Origin: Georgenia yuyongxinii | GTDB taxonomy: Bacteria; Actinomycetota; Actinomycetes; Actinomycetales; Actinomycetaceae | Direction of reading: 5' to 3' | Assembly (NCBI RefSeq): GCF_006352065.1 | Contig: NZ_CP040915.1 | Span: forward strand, 2,356,001-2,420,000 | Length of the DNA: 64,000 nt | Shown here: positions 1 through 8,451 of the stretch, one piece after another | Layout: every line of letters begins with the position of its first letter | Numbering within the stretch: the stretch's first letter is position 1 | Position numbers and translations under genes: made by a program | The notes under the pieces: model-generated | The model's input: the letters and a program-made list of their open reading frames with translations, nothing else | Told to the model about the DNA's origin: nothing | Databases searched by the model: none

Positions 1-325
1 GCGGCCCCACCCACACCAGGCCGGCCTCCTCGCAGGCGCGCGCCAGCTCGGCGCTCTCGGAGAGGAACCCGTACCCGGGGTGGACGGCGTCGGCGCCGGT
101 GGCGCGGGCGGCGGCCAGGATGGCGTGGATGCTCAGGTAGGACTCGGTTGCCGGGGCTGGACCGAGCCGGGCGGCGTCGTCCGCGGCAGTCACGTGCGGG
201 GCGCCGCGATCGGCGTCGGAGTACACCGCGACGGTGCGCAGCCCGGCCGCGCGGGCGGCTCGGATGACGCGCAGGGCGATCTCCCCGCGGTTGGCGACGA
301 GCAGGCTGGCGAACACGGCGCTCAC
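1..325 (-). CDS. Acyl-CoA carboxylase biotin carboxylase (alpha) subunit, N-terminus only; 3' part outside window
   Basis: Only the first 108 codons are present; the gene runs off the left edge. The translation starts [19 protein letters not shown] and contains the biotin carboxylase N-domain pattern [10 protein letters not shown] followed by [12 protein letters not shown]. Members of this family carboxylate the biotin of a BCCP domain with ATP and bicarbonate; in this arrangement (LiuD, AccA3, AtuF types) the BCCP is usually fused at the C-terminus, which cannot be seen here. The start is GTG at 325, overlapping the TGA of the carboxyltransferase gene by 4 bases (GTGA), so the two subunits are translationally coupled. 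The substrate (3-methylcrotonyl-CoA, geranyl-CoA or another acyl-CoA) is inferred from neighbours only. Confidence 0.9.
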   Translation of the reverse strand, partial: MSAVFASLLVANRGEIALRVIRAARAAGLRTVAVYSDADRGAPHVTAADDAARLGPAPATESYLSIHAILAAARATGADAVHPGYGFLSESAELARACEEAGLVWVGP

Positions 326-1896
326 ATCCGGAAGACGCCGTAGGCCGGTGCCGGCACCGGGGCGTTGGCGGTTGCCGCGAGGCAGAGCCCGAGGACCCGC
401 CGGGTGTCGACCGGGTCGATGACGCCGTCGTCCCAGAGCCGGGCGGTGGCGTAGTAGGCGGAACCCTGACGTGCGTACTGCTCGCGGATCGGGGCCTTGA
501 AGGCCTCCTCCTCGGCATCCGGCCAGGTCTCCCCGCGGGCCTGGAGGCCGTCGCGGCGCACGGTGGCGAGCACCGTCGCCGCCTGCTCCCCGCCCATCAC
601 GGAGATCCGCGCGTTGGGCCAGCTCCACAGGAACCGCGGGTCGTACGCTCGCCCGCTCATTGCGTAGTTCCCGGCCCCGAAGGAGCCCCCGATGACCACG
701 GTGAGCTTGGGCACCACCGAGCAGGCGACGGCGGTGACCAGCTTGGCGCCGTCCTTCGCGATGCCGGCGTTCTCGTAGTCCCGGCCCACCATGAAGCCGC
801 TGATGTTCTGCAGGAACACCAGCGGGATGCCGCGGTGGTTGCACAGCTGGACGAAGTGCGCGCCCTTGAGGGCGGACTCGCTGAACAAGATGCCGTTGTT
901 GGCGACGATGCCGACCTCGTAGCCCCAGATCCGCGCGAACCCACAGACCAGGGTGGTGCCGTAGAGCGCCTTGAACTCGCGCAGCCGGGAGCCGTCGACG
1001 ATCCGGCGGATCACCTCACGCACGTCGTAGGGGGTGCGCGCGTCGGCCGGCACGACCTCGTAGAGCCCGGCGGGGTCCTCGGCGGGCTCCTCCGGGACGG
1101 CCCGCTGAAGCGACGACGGCGCAGCGCGGCCGAGCGTGGCGACGGCGCCGCGCAGCACCGCCAACGCCTCCCGGTCGTCTGCGGCGAGGTGGTCGACGAC
1201 GCCGGAAACCCGTGCGTGGACGTCGCCGCCGCCGAGCTCTTCGGCCGTGACCACCTCGCCGGTGGCGGCCTTCACCAGCGGCGGCCCACCCAGGAAGATG
1301 GTGCCCTGGCCCCGCACGATGACCGACTCGTCGGCCATCGCCGGCACGTAGGCACCGCCGGCCGTGCACGAGCCCAGCACGGCGGCGAGCTGCGGGATGC
1401 CGCGCGCGGACATCTGGGCCTGGTTAAAGAAGATCCGCCCGAAGTGGTCCCGGTCGGGAAAGACCTCGTCCTGCAGCGGCAGGTACGCCCCGCCGGAGTC
1501 CACCAGGTACAGGCACGGCAGATGGTTGGCGGCCGCGACCTCCTGGGCCCGCAGGTGCTTCTTCACCGTCATCGGGTAATACGTGCCGCCCTTGACGGTG
1601 GCGTCGTTGGCGACGACGACGCACTCGCGCCCGGCGACCCGCCCGACGCCGGTCACGATCCCCGCGGCGGGGACCTCGTCGTCGTACATCCCGGTCGCGG
1701 CGAGCGGGGAGAGCTCCAAGAAGGGTGAGCCGGGGTCGAGGAGGAGGTCGATACGGTCCCGGACGAGGAGCTTGCCGCGGCCGAGGTGGCGCTCCCGGGC
1801 ACGGTCCGGCCCGCCGCGGCGGACGTCCGCCAGACGCGCGCGCAGGTCTTCCGCGAGGTCGGCCAGTGTCTGGCCGGACGTCGTCGTCCTCGTCAT
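322..1896 (-). CDS. Acyl-CoA carboxylase carboxyltransferase (beta) subunit, MCC/GCC-like
   Basis: A 524-aa carboxyltransferase, close to the usual 530-540 aa of methylcrotonyl- and geranyl-CoA carboxylase beta subunits. The N-terminal half carries [12 protein letters not shown] and the C-terminal half [16 protein letters not shown], the two acyl-CoA/biotin pocket signatures of the crotonase-fold family. The same frame stays open for about 1 kb further upstream, but that part lies antisense to the TetR gene and has no family similarity, so ATG at 1896 is chosen. Its product pairs with the biotin carboxylase that overlaps its stop codon. It is divergent from the TetR gene, with a palindrome in the 75-bp gap. 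LiuB-like function is likely, AtuC-like possible; the substrate is not decidable from sequence alone. Confidence 0.9.
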   Translation of the reverse strand: MTRTTTSGQTLADLAEDLRARLADVRRGGPDRARERHLGRGKLLVRDRIDLLLDPGSPFLELSPLAATGMYDDEVPAAGIVTGVGRVAGRECVVVANDATVKGGTYYPMTVKKHLRAQEVAAANHLPCLYLVDSGGAYLPLQDEVFPDRDHFGRIFFNQAQMSARGIPQLAAVLGSCTAGGAYVPAMADESVIVRGQGTIFLGGPPLVKAATGEVVTAEELGGGDVHARVSGVVDHLAADDREALAVLRGAVATLGRAAPSSLQRAVPEEPAEDPAGLYEVVPADARTPYDVREVIRRIVDGSRLREFKALYGTTLVCGFARIWGYEVGIVANNGILFSESALKGAHFVQLCNHRGIPLVFLQNISGFMVGRDYENAGIAKDGAKLVTAVACSVVPKLTVVIGGSFGAGNYAMSGRAYDPRFLWSWPNARISVMGGEQAATVLATVRRDGLQARGETWPDAEEEAFKAPIREQYARQGSAYYATARLWDDGVIDPVDTRRVLGLCLAATANAPVPAPAYGVFRM

Positions 1897-1931
1897 CCAC
1901 ACCCCCGGTGCGGCGGTCGATACCCGCCCGA

Positions 1932-1949
1932 CGTTAGCAATCGTTAACG
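1932..1949. promoter_or_regulatory. Imperfect palindrome, probable TetR operator
   Basis: CGTTAGCAATCGTTAACG: the two 9-bp halves match at 7 positions after inversion. It lies in the short divergent gap between the carboxyltransferase and the TetR gene, where an autoregulatory TetR site is expected. Binding is inferred. Confidence 0.5.
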
Positions 1950-1959
1950 TCACGTGTCT

Positions 1960-1965
1960 ACGATG
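1960..1965 (+). promoter_or_regulatory. -10-like hexamer TACGAT, leaderless start
   Basis: TACGAT lies exactly 6 bases before ATG 1972, with no Shine-Dalgarno sequence between. This suggests transcription begins at the start codon of the TetR gene. Confidence 0.45.
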
Positions 1966-1971
1966 GTGTCC

Positions 1972-2721
1972 ATGAGCCAGGTCCCGCGGATGGGTGGCAC
2001 CCCTCAGCCGGACCGCCGCGGTGCGGTCGGCAACAACCGCGGCGCGGTGACGGGCAGCCGGCGCGAGCAGATCCTCGACGCCGCGGCCGACCTGTTCGCC
2101 CGAAAGGGCTTCCACGGAGTACCGATCGACGAGATCGGCGCCGCCGTGGGCATCACCGGCCCGGCGCTCTACCGGCACTTCGCGGGCAAGGAGGCGATCC
2201 TCGCGGAGATGCTGGTGGGGATCAGTGAGCAGCTCCTGGCCGGCGCCCAGGCGCAGCTCGGGGAGGACGACGGCGGCTCGGCGGACCCGGCGGACCCGGC
2301 GGACCCGGCGGACCCGGCGACGCAGGATCCGCACCACCGCGCCGGGCTCGGCCCCGCCCGCGCCACCGCCGTGCTGATCGCGCTGGTGGACCGGCACATC
2401 GAGTTCGCGCTCGACCATCCCGCACTCATCACCATCCAGCTCCGGGACCTCGACGCGCTGCCGGCGCAGGACCTCGCGACGGTGCGCAGGCTCCAGCGCG
2501 CGTACGTCGGAATCTGGGCCGACCTCATTCGGGCCGCCCGCGGCGGGCCGCCGGCGCGAACCGACGACCCGTACGAGGCGACCGCGATGGCGCACGCCGC
2601 CTTCGGGCTGCTCAACTCCACCCCGCACAGTGCGCGGCTGGGCCCCGCCGCGACCGCACGGCTGCTGCACCGGATGGCGCTGCGCGCGCTGCTCGCCCCG
2701 GACCCGCCCGTGCCGGACTGA
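1972..2721 (+). CDS. TetR/AcrR family transcriptional regulator
   Basis: A 249-aa regulator. After a poorly conserved 25-residue leader comes a standard TetR helix-turn-helix domain ([19 protein letters not shown], then [19 protein letters not shown]). The C-terminal ligand domain is typical of actinobacterial regulators of acyl-CoA catabolism. ATG 1972 is chosen because TACGAT sits 6 bases upstream; GTG 1954 and ATG 1963 are alternatives. The linker after the DNA-binding domain contains [12 protein letters not shown], encoded by a 9-bp tandem repeat. It is divergent from the carboxylase genes and upstream of the AtuA and hydratase genes, so it probably represses this cluster in response to an acyl-CoA (inference). 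Confidence 0.88.
   Translation: MSQVPRMGGTPQPDRRGAVGNNRGAVTGSRREQILDAAADLFARKGFHGVPIDEIGAAVGITGPALYRHFAGKEAILAEMLVGISEQLLAGAQAQLGEDDGGSADPADPADPADPATQDPHHRAGLGPARATAVLIALVDRHIEFALDHPALITIQLRDLDALPAQDLATVRRLQRAYVGIWADLIRAARGGPPARTDDPYEATAMAHAAFGLLNSTPHSARLGPAATARLLHRMALRALLAPDPPVPD
2281..2316 (+). repeat. 9-bp tandem repeat, four copies, in frame in TetR gene
   Basis: Four perfect copies of GCGGACCCG encode alternating Ala-Asp-Pro in the linker of the TetR protein. Nine is a multiple of three, so copy-number change would alter linker length without a frameshift. Confidence 0.9.
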
Positions 2722-2761
2722 CGGCCGTTCGCTCCGTACCCCCTCGAGGAAGGACAGCACC

Positions 2762-4615
2762 GTGGCTGACCCAGTCCCGCGACCGATCCGGATCGCCAAC
2801 GTCTCGGGGTTCTTCGGCGACCGGCTCTCCGCGGCCCGAGAGATGCTCGACGGCGGCCCGGTGGACGTGCTGACCGGCGACTGGCTCGCCGAGCTCACCA
2901 TGGGCGTCCTCGCCCGCCAGCGCGGTCGCGACCCCGACGCGGGCTACGCCGCCACCTTCGTCACCCAGCTCGAGGACGTCCTCGGCGACTGCCTGGACCG
3001 GGGCGTGAAGGTGGTCTCCAACGCCGGCGGCCTCAACCCGCACGACTGCGCGGCAGCGGTACGCCGGATCGGCGAGCGCCTGGGCCGGGAGGTGCGGGTC
3101 GCCGTCGTCGACGGTGACGATGCCACCGAGGCCTTCGCGAAGGCCCGCGCCACCGGCTGGTCCGCGCCGCACCTGGACACCGGCGAGCCGTTCGCCGACC
3201 TCGGCGCGGAGCCGGAGGCGGTCAACGCGTACCTGGGCTGCTGGGGCATCGTCGAGGCGCTCGATGCCGGCGCGGAGGTGGTGATCACCGGCCGGGTGAC
3301 CGACGCCGCCGTGGTCGTCGGGCCCGCCGCCTGGCACCACGGCTGGCAGCGCACGGACTGGGACGCCCTGGCAGGCGCGGTGGTAGCCGGGCACGTCATC
3401 GAGTGCGGCGCGCAGGCCACGGGTGGCAACTTCGCGTTCTTCACCGAGCTGTCCGGCCTGGACCGCGTCGGCTTCCCGATCGCGGAGATCCATGCCGACG
3501 GCTCCGCCGTCATCACCAAGCACCCGGGGACGGGCGGCGCGGTGACCCCGGAGACCGTCACCGCCCAGCTCCTCTACGAGGTCGACGGCCCGCGCTACCT
3601 CACCCCCGACGTCGTCGCTCGGCTGGACACCGTCCGGGTGGCGCCGGCCGGCGCGGACCGGGTGCGGCTGAGCGGTGCCCGCGGCGAGCCCGCCCCGTCG
3701 AGCGTGAAGGTCGGGGCGATCGTGACCGCCGCCTGGCGCAACGCCATGACCTTCGTGCTGACCGGTTCGGAGATCGAGGCGAAGGCGGAAGCGGCCGAGG
3801 CGGCCCTGTGGGCGGCGGTGCCCGGCGGCCGCGCGGCGTTCGACGAGGTCGCGGTCCGGCTTCTGCGGGCGGACCGGTCCGACCCCGCCCGGCTGGGGGA
3901 GGCGGTAGCACTGCTGACGGTGAGCGTCCTCGACCGGGACCGCGCCAAGGTGGCGGGCTTCGCACGCTCCGCCGTCGAGACCTGGCTCGCGGGCTACCCG
4001 GGTCTCTACTTCACGGGGCCGCCGGGCCCGGGCAGCGCGTGCCCGGTCTTCTGGCCCACGCTCATGCCCGCAGAGGACTTCGTACAGCGGGTAAGCATCG
4101 GGTCGCGCTCGTGGGCGGTCGCGGCGACCACCCCCGACCGCGCCAGCCCAGCCACCCCCGTCGGCGCCAGCTCCACCACCTCCGACGGCGCCAGCCCCAC
4201 CACCCCCGACGGCGCCAGCCCAGCCACCCCCCGCGGCGCGACGGTCCGGGCTGCCCTGGGCACCGTGCTGGGTGCCCGGTCCGGCGACAAGGGAGGCAAC
4301 GCCACCCTGGGGGTGTGGGCGCGCGACGACGCCGCGCACGCCTGGCTGCGGCAGTTCTGGACCGAGGCCCGCCTCCGGGAGCTGGTCCCGGAGACGGCCG
4401 GCCTGCCGCTGCGCCTGTGGGAGCTGCCCAACCTCCGCGCCGTGGGCGCCACAATCGTCGGCCTGCTCGGTCGCGGGGTCGCCGCCGACCTCGCCCTCGA
4501 CTCCCAGGCCAAGGGCCTGGCGGAGTACCTGCGCGCCAAGCACGCCGACATCCCGGCGGCGCTGCTGCCCGGCGCGGCCCAGCGACCAAGCGTGGGCAGC
4601 CGGAGCGTGCCGTGA
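2762..4615 (+). CDS. AtuA-family (DUF1446) acyclic terpene utilization protein, two-domain form
   Basis: A 617-aa protein. Residues about 8-445 form the DUF1446/AtuA domain ([39 protein letters not shown]). The last ~115 residues form a second small domain ([20 protein letters not shown]), common in actinobacterial members and separate in some bacteria. A low-complexity linker made of 24-bp repeats joins them. AtuA is needed for acyclic terpenoid breakdown in Pseudomonas but its reaction is unknown. The GTG start at 2762 has a GAGGAAGGA ribosome binding site; the open frame upstream overlaps the TetR gene and is ignored. Its stop overlaps the start of the hydratase gene by 4 bases, indicating coupled expression with acyl-CoA catabolism. 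Confidence 0.88.
   Translation: MADPVPRPIRIANVSGFFGDRLSAAREMLDGGPVDVLTGDWLAELTMGVLARQRGRDPDAGYAATFVTQLEDVLGDCLDRGVKVVSNAGGLNPHDCAAAVRRIGERLGREVRVAVVDGDDATEAFAKARATGWSAPHLDTGEPFADLGAEPEAVNAYLGCWGIVEALDAGAEVVITGRVTDAAVVVGPAAWHHGWQRTDWDALAGAVVAGHVIECGAQATGGNFAFFTELSGLDRVGFPIAEIHADGSAVITKHPGTGGAVTPETVTAQLLYEVDGPRYLTPDVVARLDTVRVAPAGADRVRLSGARGEPAPSSVKVGAIVTAAWRNAMTFVLTGSEIEAKAEAAEAALWAAVPGGRAAFDEVAVRLLRADRSDPARLGEAVALLTVSVLDRDRAKVAGFARSAVETWLAGYPGLYFTGPPGPGSACPVFWPTLMPAEDFVQRVSIGSRSWAVAATTPDRASPATPVGASSTTSDGASPTTPDGASPATPRGATVRAALGTVLGARSGDKGGNATLGVWARDDAAHAWLRQFWTEARLRELVPETAGLPLRLWELPNLRAVGATIVGLLGRGVAADLALDSQAKGLAEYLRAKHADIPAALLPGAAQRPSVGSRSVP
4127..4246 (+). repeat. Five 24-bp degenerate tandem repeats encoding a Ser/Thr/Pro-rich linker
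   Basis: Units start at 4127, 4151, 4175, 4199 and 4223, each a variant of ACCACCCCCGACGGCGCCAG plus four bases. They encode repeats such as TTPDGASP inside the AtuA-family gene, exactly between its two domains. All units stay in frame. Confidence 0.9.
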
Positions 4616-5385
4616 GCGCCGACCTCGTGCACCTGGACCGCGCGGGCGCCGTGACCACGATCACCCTGGACTCCCCCGCCAACCGCAACGCCCTCTCCCG
4701 TCGGCTACGCACCCAGCTCGGGGCCAAGCTCGCCGACGCCCTCGCCGACCCAGCCACGCGGGTCATCGTGCTCACCCACACGGGACCGGTGTTCTGCGCG
4801 GGCGCGGACCTGACCGAGGCGGGCACGCCGGACGAGCCGGGCACCCCCGACCTGCCCGCGCTCCTCACCACGCTCTGGCACAGCCCGATACCGGTCGTGG
4901 CGCGGCTGGCCGGCACGGCCCGCGGCGGCGGCGTCGGGCTGGCCGCCGCCTGCGACCTCGTCGTCGCCGCGGACATCGTGACCTTCGCCTTCCCCGAGGT
5001 GCGGCTCGGCGTCGTCCCGGCGGTCATCTCCGCCCCGCTGCGCCGCCGGGTCGCTCCCCACGCGCTGCACGCGCTGTTCCTCACCGGCGAGCCGTTCGAC
5101 GCCGCACGTGCCCGCGAGATCGGGCTGCTCGACGCCGCCTCACCACCAGATCTCCTGGACGGCGAGGTTCGCCGGCTCGCCGACATGCTGCTGCGCGGTG
5201 CACCCGGAGCCCTGGCCACCACCAAGGCGCTGCTGCGAGACCCCCCGGTCGGTGGTCTGACCGCAGAGCTCGCCGAGCTGGGCCGGGTGTCGCACGAGCA
5301 CTTCACCTCGGCCGAGGGCCGCGAGGGCCTGCGCGCGCGGGCCGAGGGCCGCGACCCCGCGTGGGTGCAGGAGCTGCCTGGTTAG
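4612..5385 (+). CDS. Enoyl-CoA hydratase/isomerase family protein, LiuC-like
   Basis: A 257-aa crotonase. GPVFCAGADLTEAG forms the oxyanion-hole region. The segment RGGGVGLAAACDLVV has Gly where classical enoyl-CoA hydratases carry the first catalytic Glu, while the second Glu is kept in FPEVRLGVVPAVIS. The PAVIS signature and this Glu pattern match methylglutaconyl- or isohexenylglutaconyl-CoA hydratases (LiuC/AtuE types). GTG 4612 overlaps the AtuA-family stop (GTGA). The enzyme would hydrate the product of the carboxylase encoded on the opposite strand. No acyl-CoA dehydrogenase or HMG-CoA lyase gene is in the window; they may lie beyond the left edge. Confidence 0.88.
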   Translation: MSADLVHLDRAGAVTTITLDSPANRNALSRRLRTQLGAKLADALADPATRVIVLTHTGPVFCAGADLTEAGTPDEPGTPDLPALLTTLWHSPIPVVARLAGTARGGGVGLAAACDLVVAADIVTFAFPEVRLGVVPAVISAPLRRRVAPHALHALFLTGEPFDAARAREIGLLDAASPPDLLDGEVRRLADMLLRGAPGALATTKALLRDPPVGGLTAELAELGRVSHEHFTSAEGREGLRARAEGRDPAWVQELPG

Positions 5386-5458
5386 GACGCCCGGCGACGC
5401 AGCTCCACCGAGACCGGCTGCGGAGCACCGCCGAGCCCCGACGCCTCTCACGACGACG

Positions 5459-5490
5459 CGGCGGCCGTCCCCGGTGCGGGACGGCCGCCG
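5459..5490. terminator. Strong 13-bp hairpin between convergent genes
   Basis: CGGCGGCCGTCCC and its perfect inverse repeat flank a 6-base loop. It lies between the convergent hydratase and gabD genes and could end transcription from both sides. No T-run follows, as is usual at this GC content. Confidence 0.65.
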
Positions 5491-5531
5491 TGCCCGCCGG
5501 CGCGCGGTATCCCGCGCTGCCGGCTACCGCG

Positions 5532-5568
5532 GTGTCGACATCTCGCCGAGGTGTTGACGTCTCGGGGA
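5532..5568. repeat. Two near-identical 18-bp direct repeats, period 19
   Basis: GTGTCGACATCTCGCCGA (5532-5549) is followed by GTGTTGACGTCTCGGGGA (5551-5568). Read on the other strand, each contains CGAGAyGTC, a core also repeated with 19-bp period at 13124-13153. Confidence 0.7.
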
Positions 5569-5592
5569 GAGGGAGGGGCCGCGGACGGGTGG

Positions 5593-7092
5593 TCAGCTCC
5601 AGTCGATGCTGAGGTACTGCGTCTCCTGGAACTCGCGCAGCCCCTCGCGGGCGCCCTCGCGGCCGAGGCCTGACTGCTTGACCCCGCCGAACGGGGTGGC
5701 GGGGTCGGACACCACGCCGCGGTTCACGCCGATCATCCCGGCGTCGATCTTCTCGGCGGTCTGCATCGCCCACTTCAGGTCGCGGGAGTACACGTATGCC
5801 GCGAGGCCGAACTCGGTGTCGTTGACCATCTCGACCAGCTCGGCGTCGTCGCGCCAGGTGGCGATCGGGGCGACCGGGCCGAAGATCTCGGTCCGGAGGA
5901 TCTCGGCGTCGGCGGGGACGTCGCGCAGCACCGTGGGGGCGTAGAAGTACCCGCCCTCCGTGCCCGCCGGCAGCTCGGCCCGGTGGGTCACCCGTGCCCC
6001 GGCCGCGACCGCGGCGTCGACCAGCGAGGTCACCCCGGCAACAGCCTTGGCGTTGATGAGCGGGCCGATCTCGGTGCCCTCCTGCAGGGCCGGTCCCACC
6101 TTCAGGGCGGCGACGGCGGCGCCGAACTTCTCGGTGAACTCGTCCACGACGTCCGCGTGCACGTACAGCCGGTTCGCGGCCGTGCAGGCCTGGCCGCCGT
6201 TGCGGAGCTTGGCGACCAGGGCACCGGCGACGGCGGCGTCGACGTCCGCGTCGCCGGCGACGACGAACGGGGCGTTCCCGCCGAGCTCCATCGAGCTGTT
6301 GACCACGCGGTCCGCGGCCTGCTTGAGCAGGATCCGGCCCACCGGCGTCGACCCGGTGAAGGAGATCTTGCGAACGCGCGGGTCCTCCAACCAGGCGGTG
6401 ACCAGCGGGGAGGACGAGCTCGTGGGGACGACGTTGACGACGCCGTCGGGCACGCCTGCCTCGGTGAGGATCTTCGCGATGGCGAGCGCAGTTAGGGGGG
6501 TCTCGCCGGCGGGCTTGAGGACCACGGTGCAGCCCGCGGCCAGGGCGGGGGCGATCTTCCGGGTGGCCATGGCGGCCGGGAAGTTCCACGGGGTGATGAG
6601 GGCGGCGACGCCGACCGGCCGGTGCGTCACCACGGTGCGGGTGCCGCCGGCGGGCGAGGAGCCGTACTCGCCCTCGGTGCGTACGGCCTCCTCGGCGAAC
6701 CAGCGGAAGAACTCCGCGGCGTAGGTGGCCTCGGAGCGGGCGTCGGCCAGGGACTTGCCGTTCTCCCAGGAGATGAGGGCGGCGAGCTGCTCGGTGCTGG
6801 CGACCATGAGGGCGAACGCGCGGCGCAGCACCTCCGAGCGCTCGCGGGGGGCGGTGGCGGCCCAGCCGGGCAGGGCGCGGGCGGCGGCGTCGACGGCGGC
6901 GACGGCGTCGGGCACCCGGCCGTCGGCGATCTCTGTGATCGCGGCGCCGGTGGCCGGGTCGATGACCGCGAAGGTGCCGCCGCCCTGTGCGGCGGCGCCG
7001 CTGCCGTCGATCCACACCCCCTGACGGGGTGAGAGTGCGTCGACGTAACCGCGCAGGCCGGTGCCGGCGACGCCGGCGAGGGTGCTGGTCAT
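5593..7092 (-). CDS. gabD: NAD(P)-dependent succinate-semialdehyde dehydrogenase
   Basis: A 499-aa aldehyde dehydrogenase. FTGSTPVGR and SMELGGNAPF contain the nucleotide-binding Gly pair and general-base Glu; GGQACTAANR holds the catalytic Cys (about residue 305). The ALITPWNFPAAMATRKIAPAL region and overall length fit the GabD subfamily, which oxidises succinate semialdehyde to succinate. ATG 7092 is preceded by GGAGGAACC. It is the last gene of a minus-strand operon after gabT and a glutamate dehydrogenase (66-bp gap), so it completes GABA breakdown into the TCA cycle. The exact cofactor preference cannot be read from the sequence. Confidence 0.93.
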   Translation of the reverse strand: MTSTLAGVAGTGLRGYVDALSPRQGVWIDGSGAAAQGGGTFAVIDPATGAAITEIADGRVPDAVAAVDAAARALPGWAATAPRERSEVLRRAFALMVASTEQLAALISWENGKSLADARSEATYAAEFFRWFAEEAVRTEGEYGSSPAGGTRTVVTHRPVGVAALITPWNFPAAMATRKIAPALAAGCTVVLKPAGETPLTALAIAKILTEAGVPDGVVNVVPTSSSSPLVTAWLEDPRVRKISFTGSTPVGRILLKQAADRVVNSSMELGGNAPFVVAGDADVDAAVAGALVAKLRNGGQACTAANRLYVHADVVDEFTEKFGAAVAALKVGPALQEGTEIGPLINAKAVAGVTSLVDAAVAAGARVTHRAELPAGTEGGYFYAPTVLRDVPADAEILRTEIFGPVAPIATWRDDAELVEMVNDTEFGLAAYVYSRDLKWAMQTAEKIDAGMIGVNRGVVSDPATPFGGVKQSGLGREGAREGLREFQETQYLSIDWS

Positions 7093-7158
7093 GGTTCCTC
7101 CGGGAAGGGAGCAGGCCGCCGGGTGGCGGCTGGGCGGGTGGTCAGGGACGGGCGTCGG

Positions 7159-8451
7159 TCACGGGTAGAGGCCGCGCAGGGTGTGCGCCTCGGCCACCCG
7201 CTCGACCGCCAGGGCGGTGGCGGCGGTGCGCAGGGTGAGGCCCTTGCTGCCGGCGTACCGGGAGACCTGCTCCCAGGCGCCGATCATGCGCTCCTCGAGC
7301 CGGGCCTCGACCTCGGCCTCGGTCCACCAGTACGCCTGGTTGGCCTGAACCCACTCGAAGTAGGAGACGACGACGCCGCCGGCGTTGGCGAGGATGTCCG
7401 GCACCACGAGGATGTCGTTCTCCCGCATGATGCTGTCCGCCTCGGGCGTGGTGGGGCCGTTGGCGCCCTCCACGACTACCTTGGCCTGCACACGCGGGGC
7501 GTTCTCGGCCGTGAGGACGCCCTCGACGGCCGCGGGCACCAGCAGGTCGACGTCCAGCTCGAGCAGCTCGGCGCCGTCGAGCGGGTCGGCACCCTCGAAG
7601 CCCACCACCGAACCGGTGAGGTCCACGTGCCGCTCGAGCGCCGGGATGTCGATGCCGCCGGTGCTGACGAGGCCGCCGTACTGGTCGGAGACGGCGGTGA
7701 CCGTCAGGCCGGCGTCCGCCAGGAACCTGGCCGCGCCGCGACCGACCTTGCCGAAGCCCTGCACCGCGGCGGTCGTGCCGGAGGCGATCGGCAGGCCGCG
7801 GGAGGCGAGGGCCGCCAGGGCCACGTCCACCACCCCGCGTGACGTCGAGGTGGCCCGGCCGAGCGAGCCGCCCAGCGCGATCGGCTTGCCAGTGACCACG
7901 CCGAGCACGGTGTGCCCGGAGGCGACGGAGTAGGTGTCCATCATCCAGGCCATCGTCTTCTCGTCGGTGCCGATGTCCGGCGCCGGGATGTCCTTCTCCG
8001 GGCCGATGACCGGGAGGATCTCTGAGGTGAACCGGCGCGTGACGCGCTCCAGCTCGTTCGCCGAGTAGTTGCGCGGGTCGATGCGCACCCCACCCTTCGC
8101 GCCACCGTAGGGCACATCGAGCAGGGCGCACTTCCACGTCATCCACATCGCCAGGGCACGGACCTCGTCCAGATCCACGTTCGGTGCGTAACGGATCCCA
8201 CCCTTCGCCGGCCCGCGCGAGAAGTTGTGCTGCACGCGGTGGCCGATGAACAGGTCCTGGCTGCCGTCGTCACGACGCAGCGGGATGGAGACCGTCACCT
8301 CCCGTCGGGGGGTGGCGAGCAGCCGGTGCAGGCCGTCGGACAGCCCCAGGAACTGCGCGGCCTCCGTGAGCTGGGCGCGCGCGTCGTCCAGCGGGGTGCC
8401 GGCCGGCGCGGGGGCCGCCAGGGTGGGCGCGGTGGTCAGGGCGGTGGTCAC
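7159..8451 (-). CDS. Glu/Leu/Phe/Val family dehydrogenase, probably glutamate dehydrogenase
   Basis: A 430-aa enzyme. GPAKGGIRYAP and the signature LLDVPYGGAKGGVRIDP hold the substrate-binding and catalytic lysines; GFGKVGRGAARFL begins the Rossmann domain; EGANGPTTPEAD and VVPDILANAGGVVVSYFEW are strongly conserved glutamate dehydrogenase motifs. It deaminates glutamate to 2-oxoglutarate or the reverse. GTG 8451 overlaps the gabT stop by 4 bases. Placed between gabT and gabD, it would regenerate the 2-oxoglutarate consumed by GabT and release ammonium. The length (~430 aa) fits the hexameric catabolic class. Confidence 0.93.
   Translation of the reverse strand: MTTALTTAPTLAAPAPAGTPLDDARAQLTEAAQFLGLSDGLHRLLATPRREVTVSIPLRRDDGSQDLFIGHRVQHNFSRGPAKGGIRYAPNVDLDEVRALAMWMTWKCALLDVPYGGAKGGVRIDPRNYSANELERVTRRFTSEILPVIGPEKDIPAPDIGTDEKTMAWMMDTYSVASGHTVLGVVTGKPIALGGSLGRATSTSRGVVDVALAALASRGLPIASGTTAAVQGFGKVGRGAARFLADAGLTVTAVSDQYGGLVSTGGIDIPALERHVDLTGSVVGFEGADPLDGAELLELDVDLLVPAAVEGVLTAENAPRVQAKVVVEGANGPTTPEADSIMRENDILVVPDILANAGGVVVSYFEWVQANQAYWWTEAEVEARLEERMIGAWEQVSRYAGSKGLTLRTAATALAVERVAEAHTLRGLYP

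Noticed and set aside
322-2901. One 859-aa minus-strand protein including the carboxyltransferase
   Set aside because: The upstream 335 residues lie antisense to the TetR gene, have no family similarity and no ribosome site. The ATG at 1896 gives the normal family length.
2612-4543. 643-aa minus-strand reading frame opposite the AtuA-family gene
   Set aside because: Its product is low complexity and Gly/Arg/Ala biased, a shadow of the GC-rich coding strand; the plus-strand protein matches a known family throughout.
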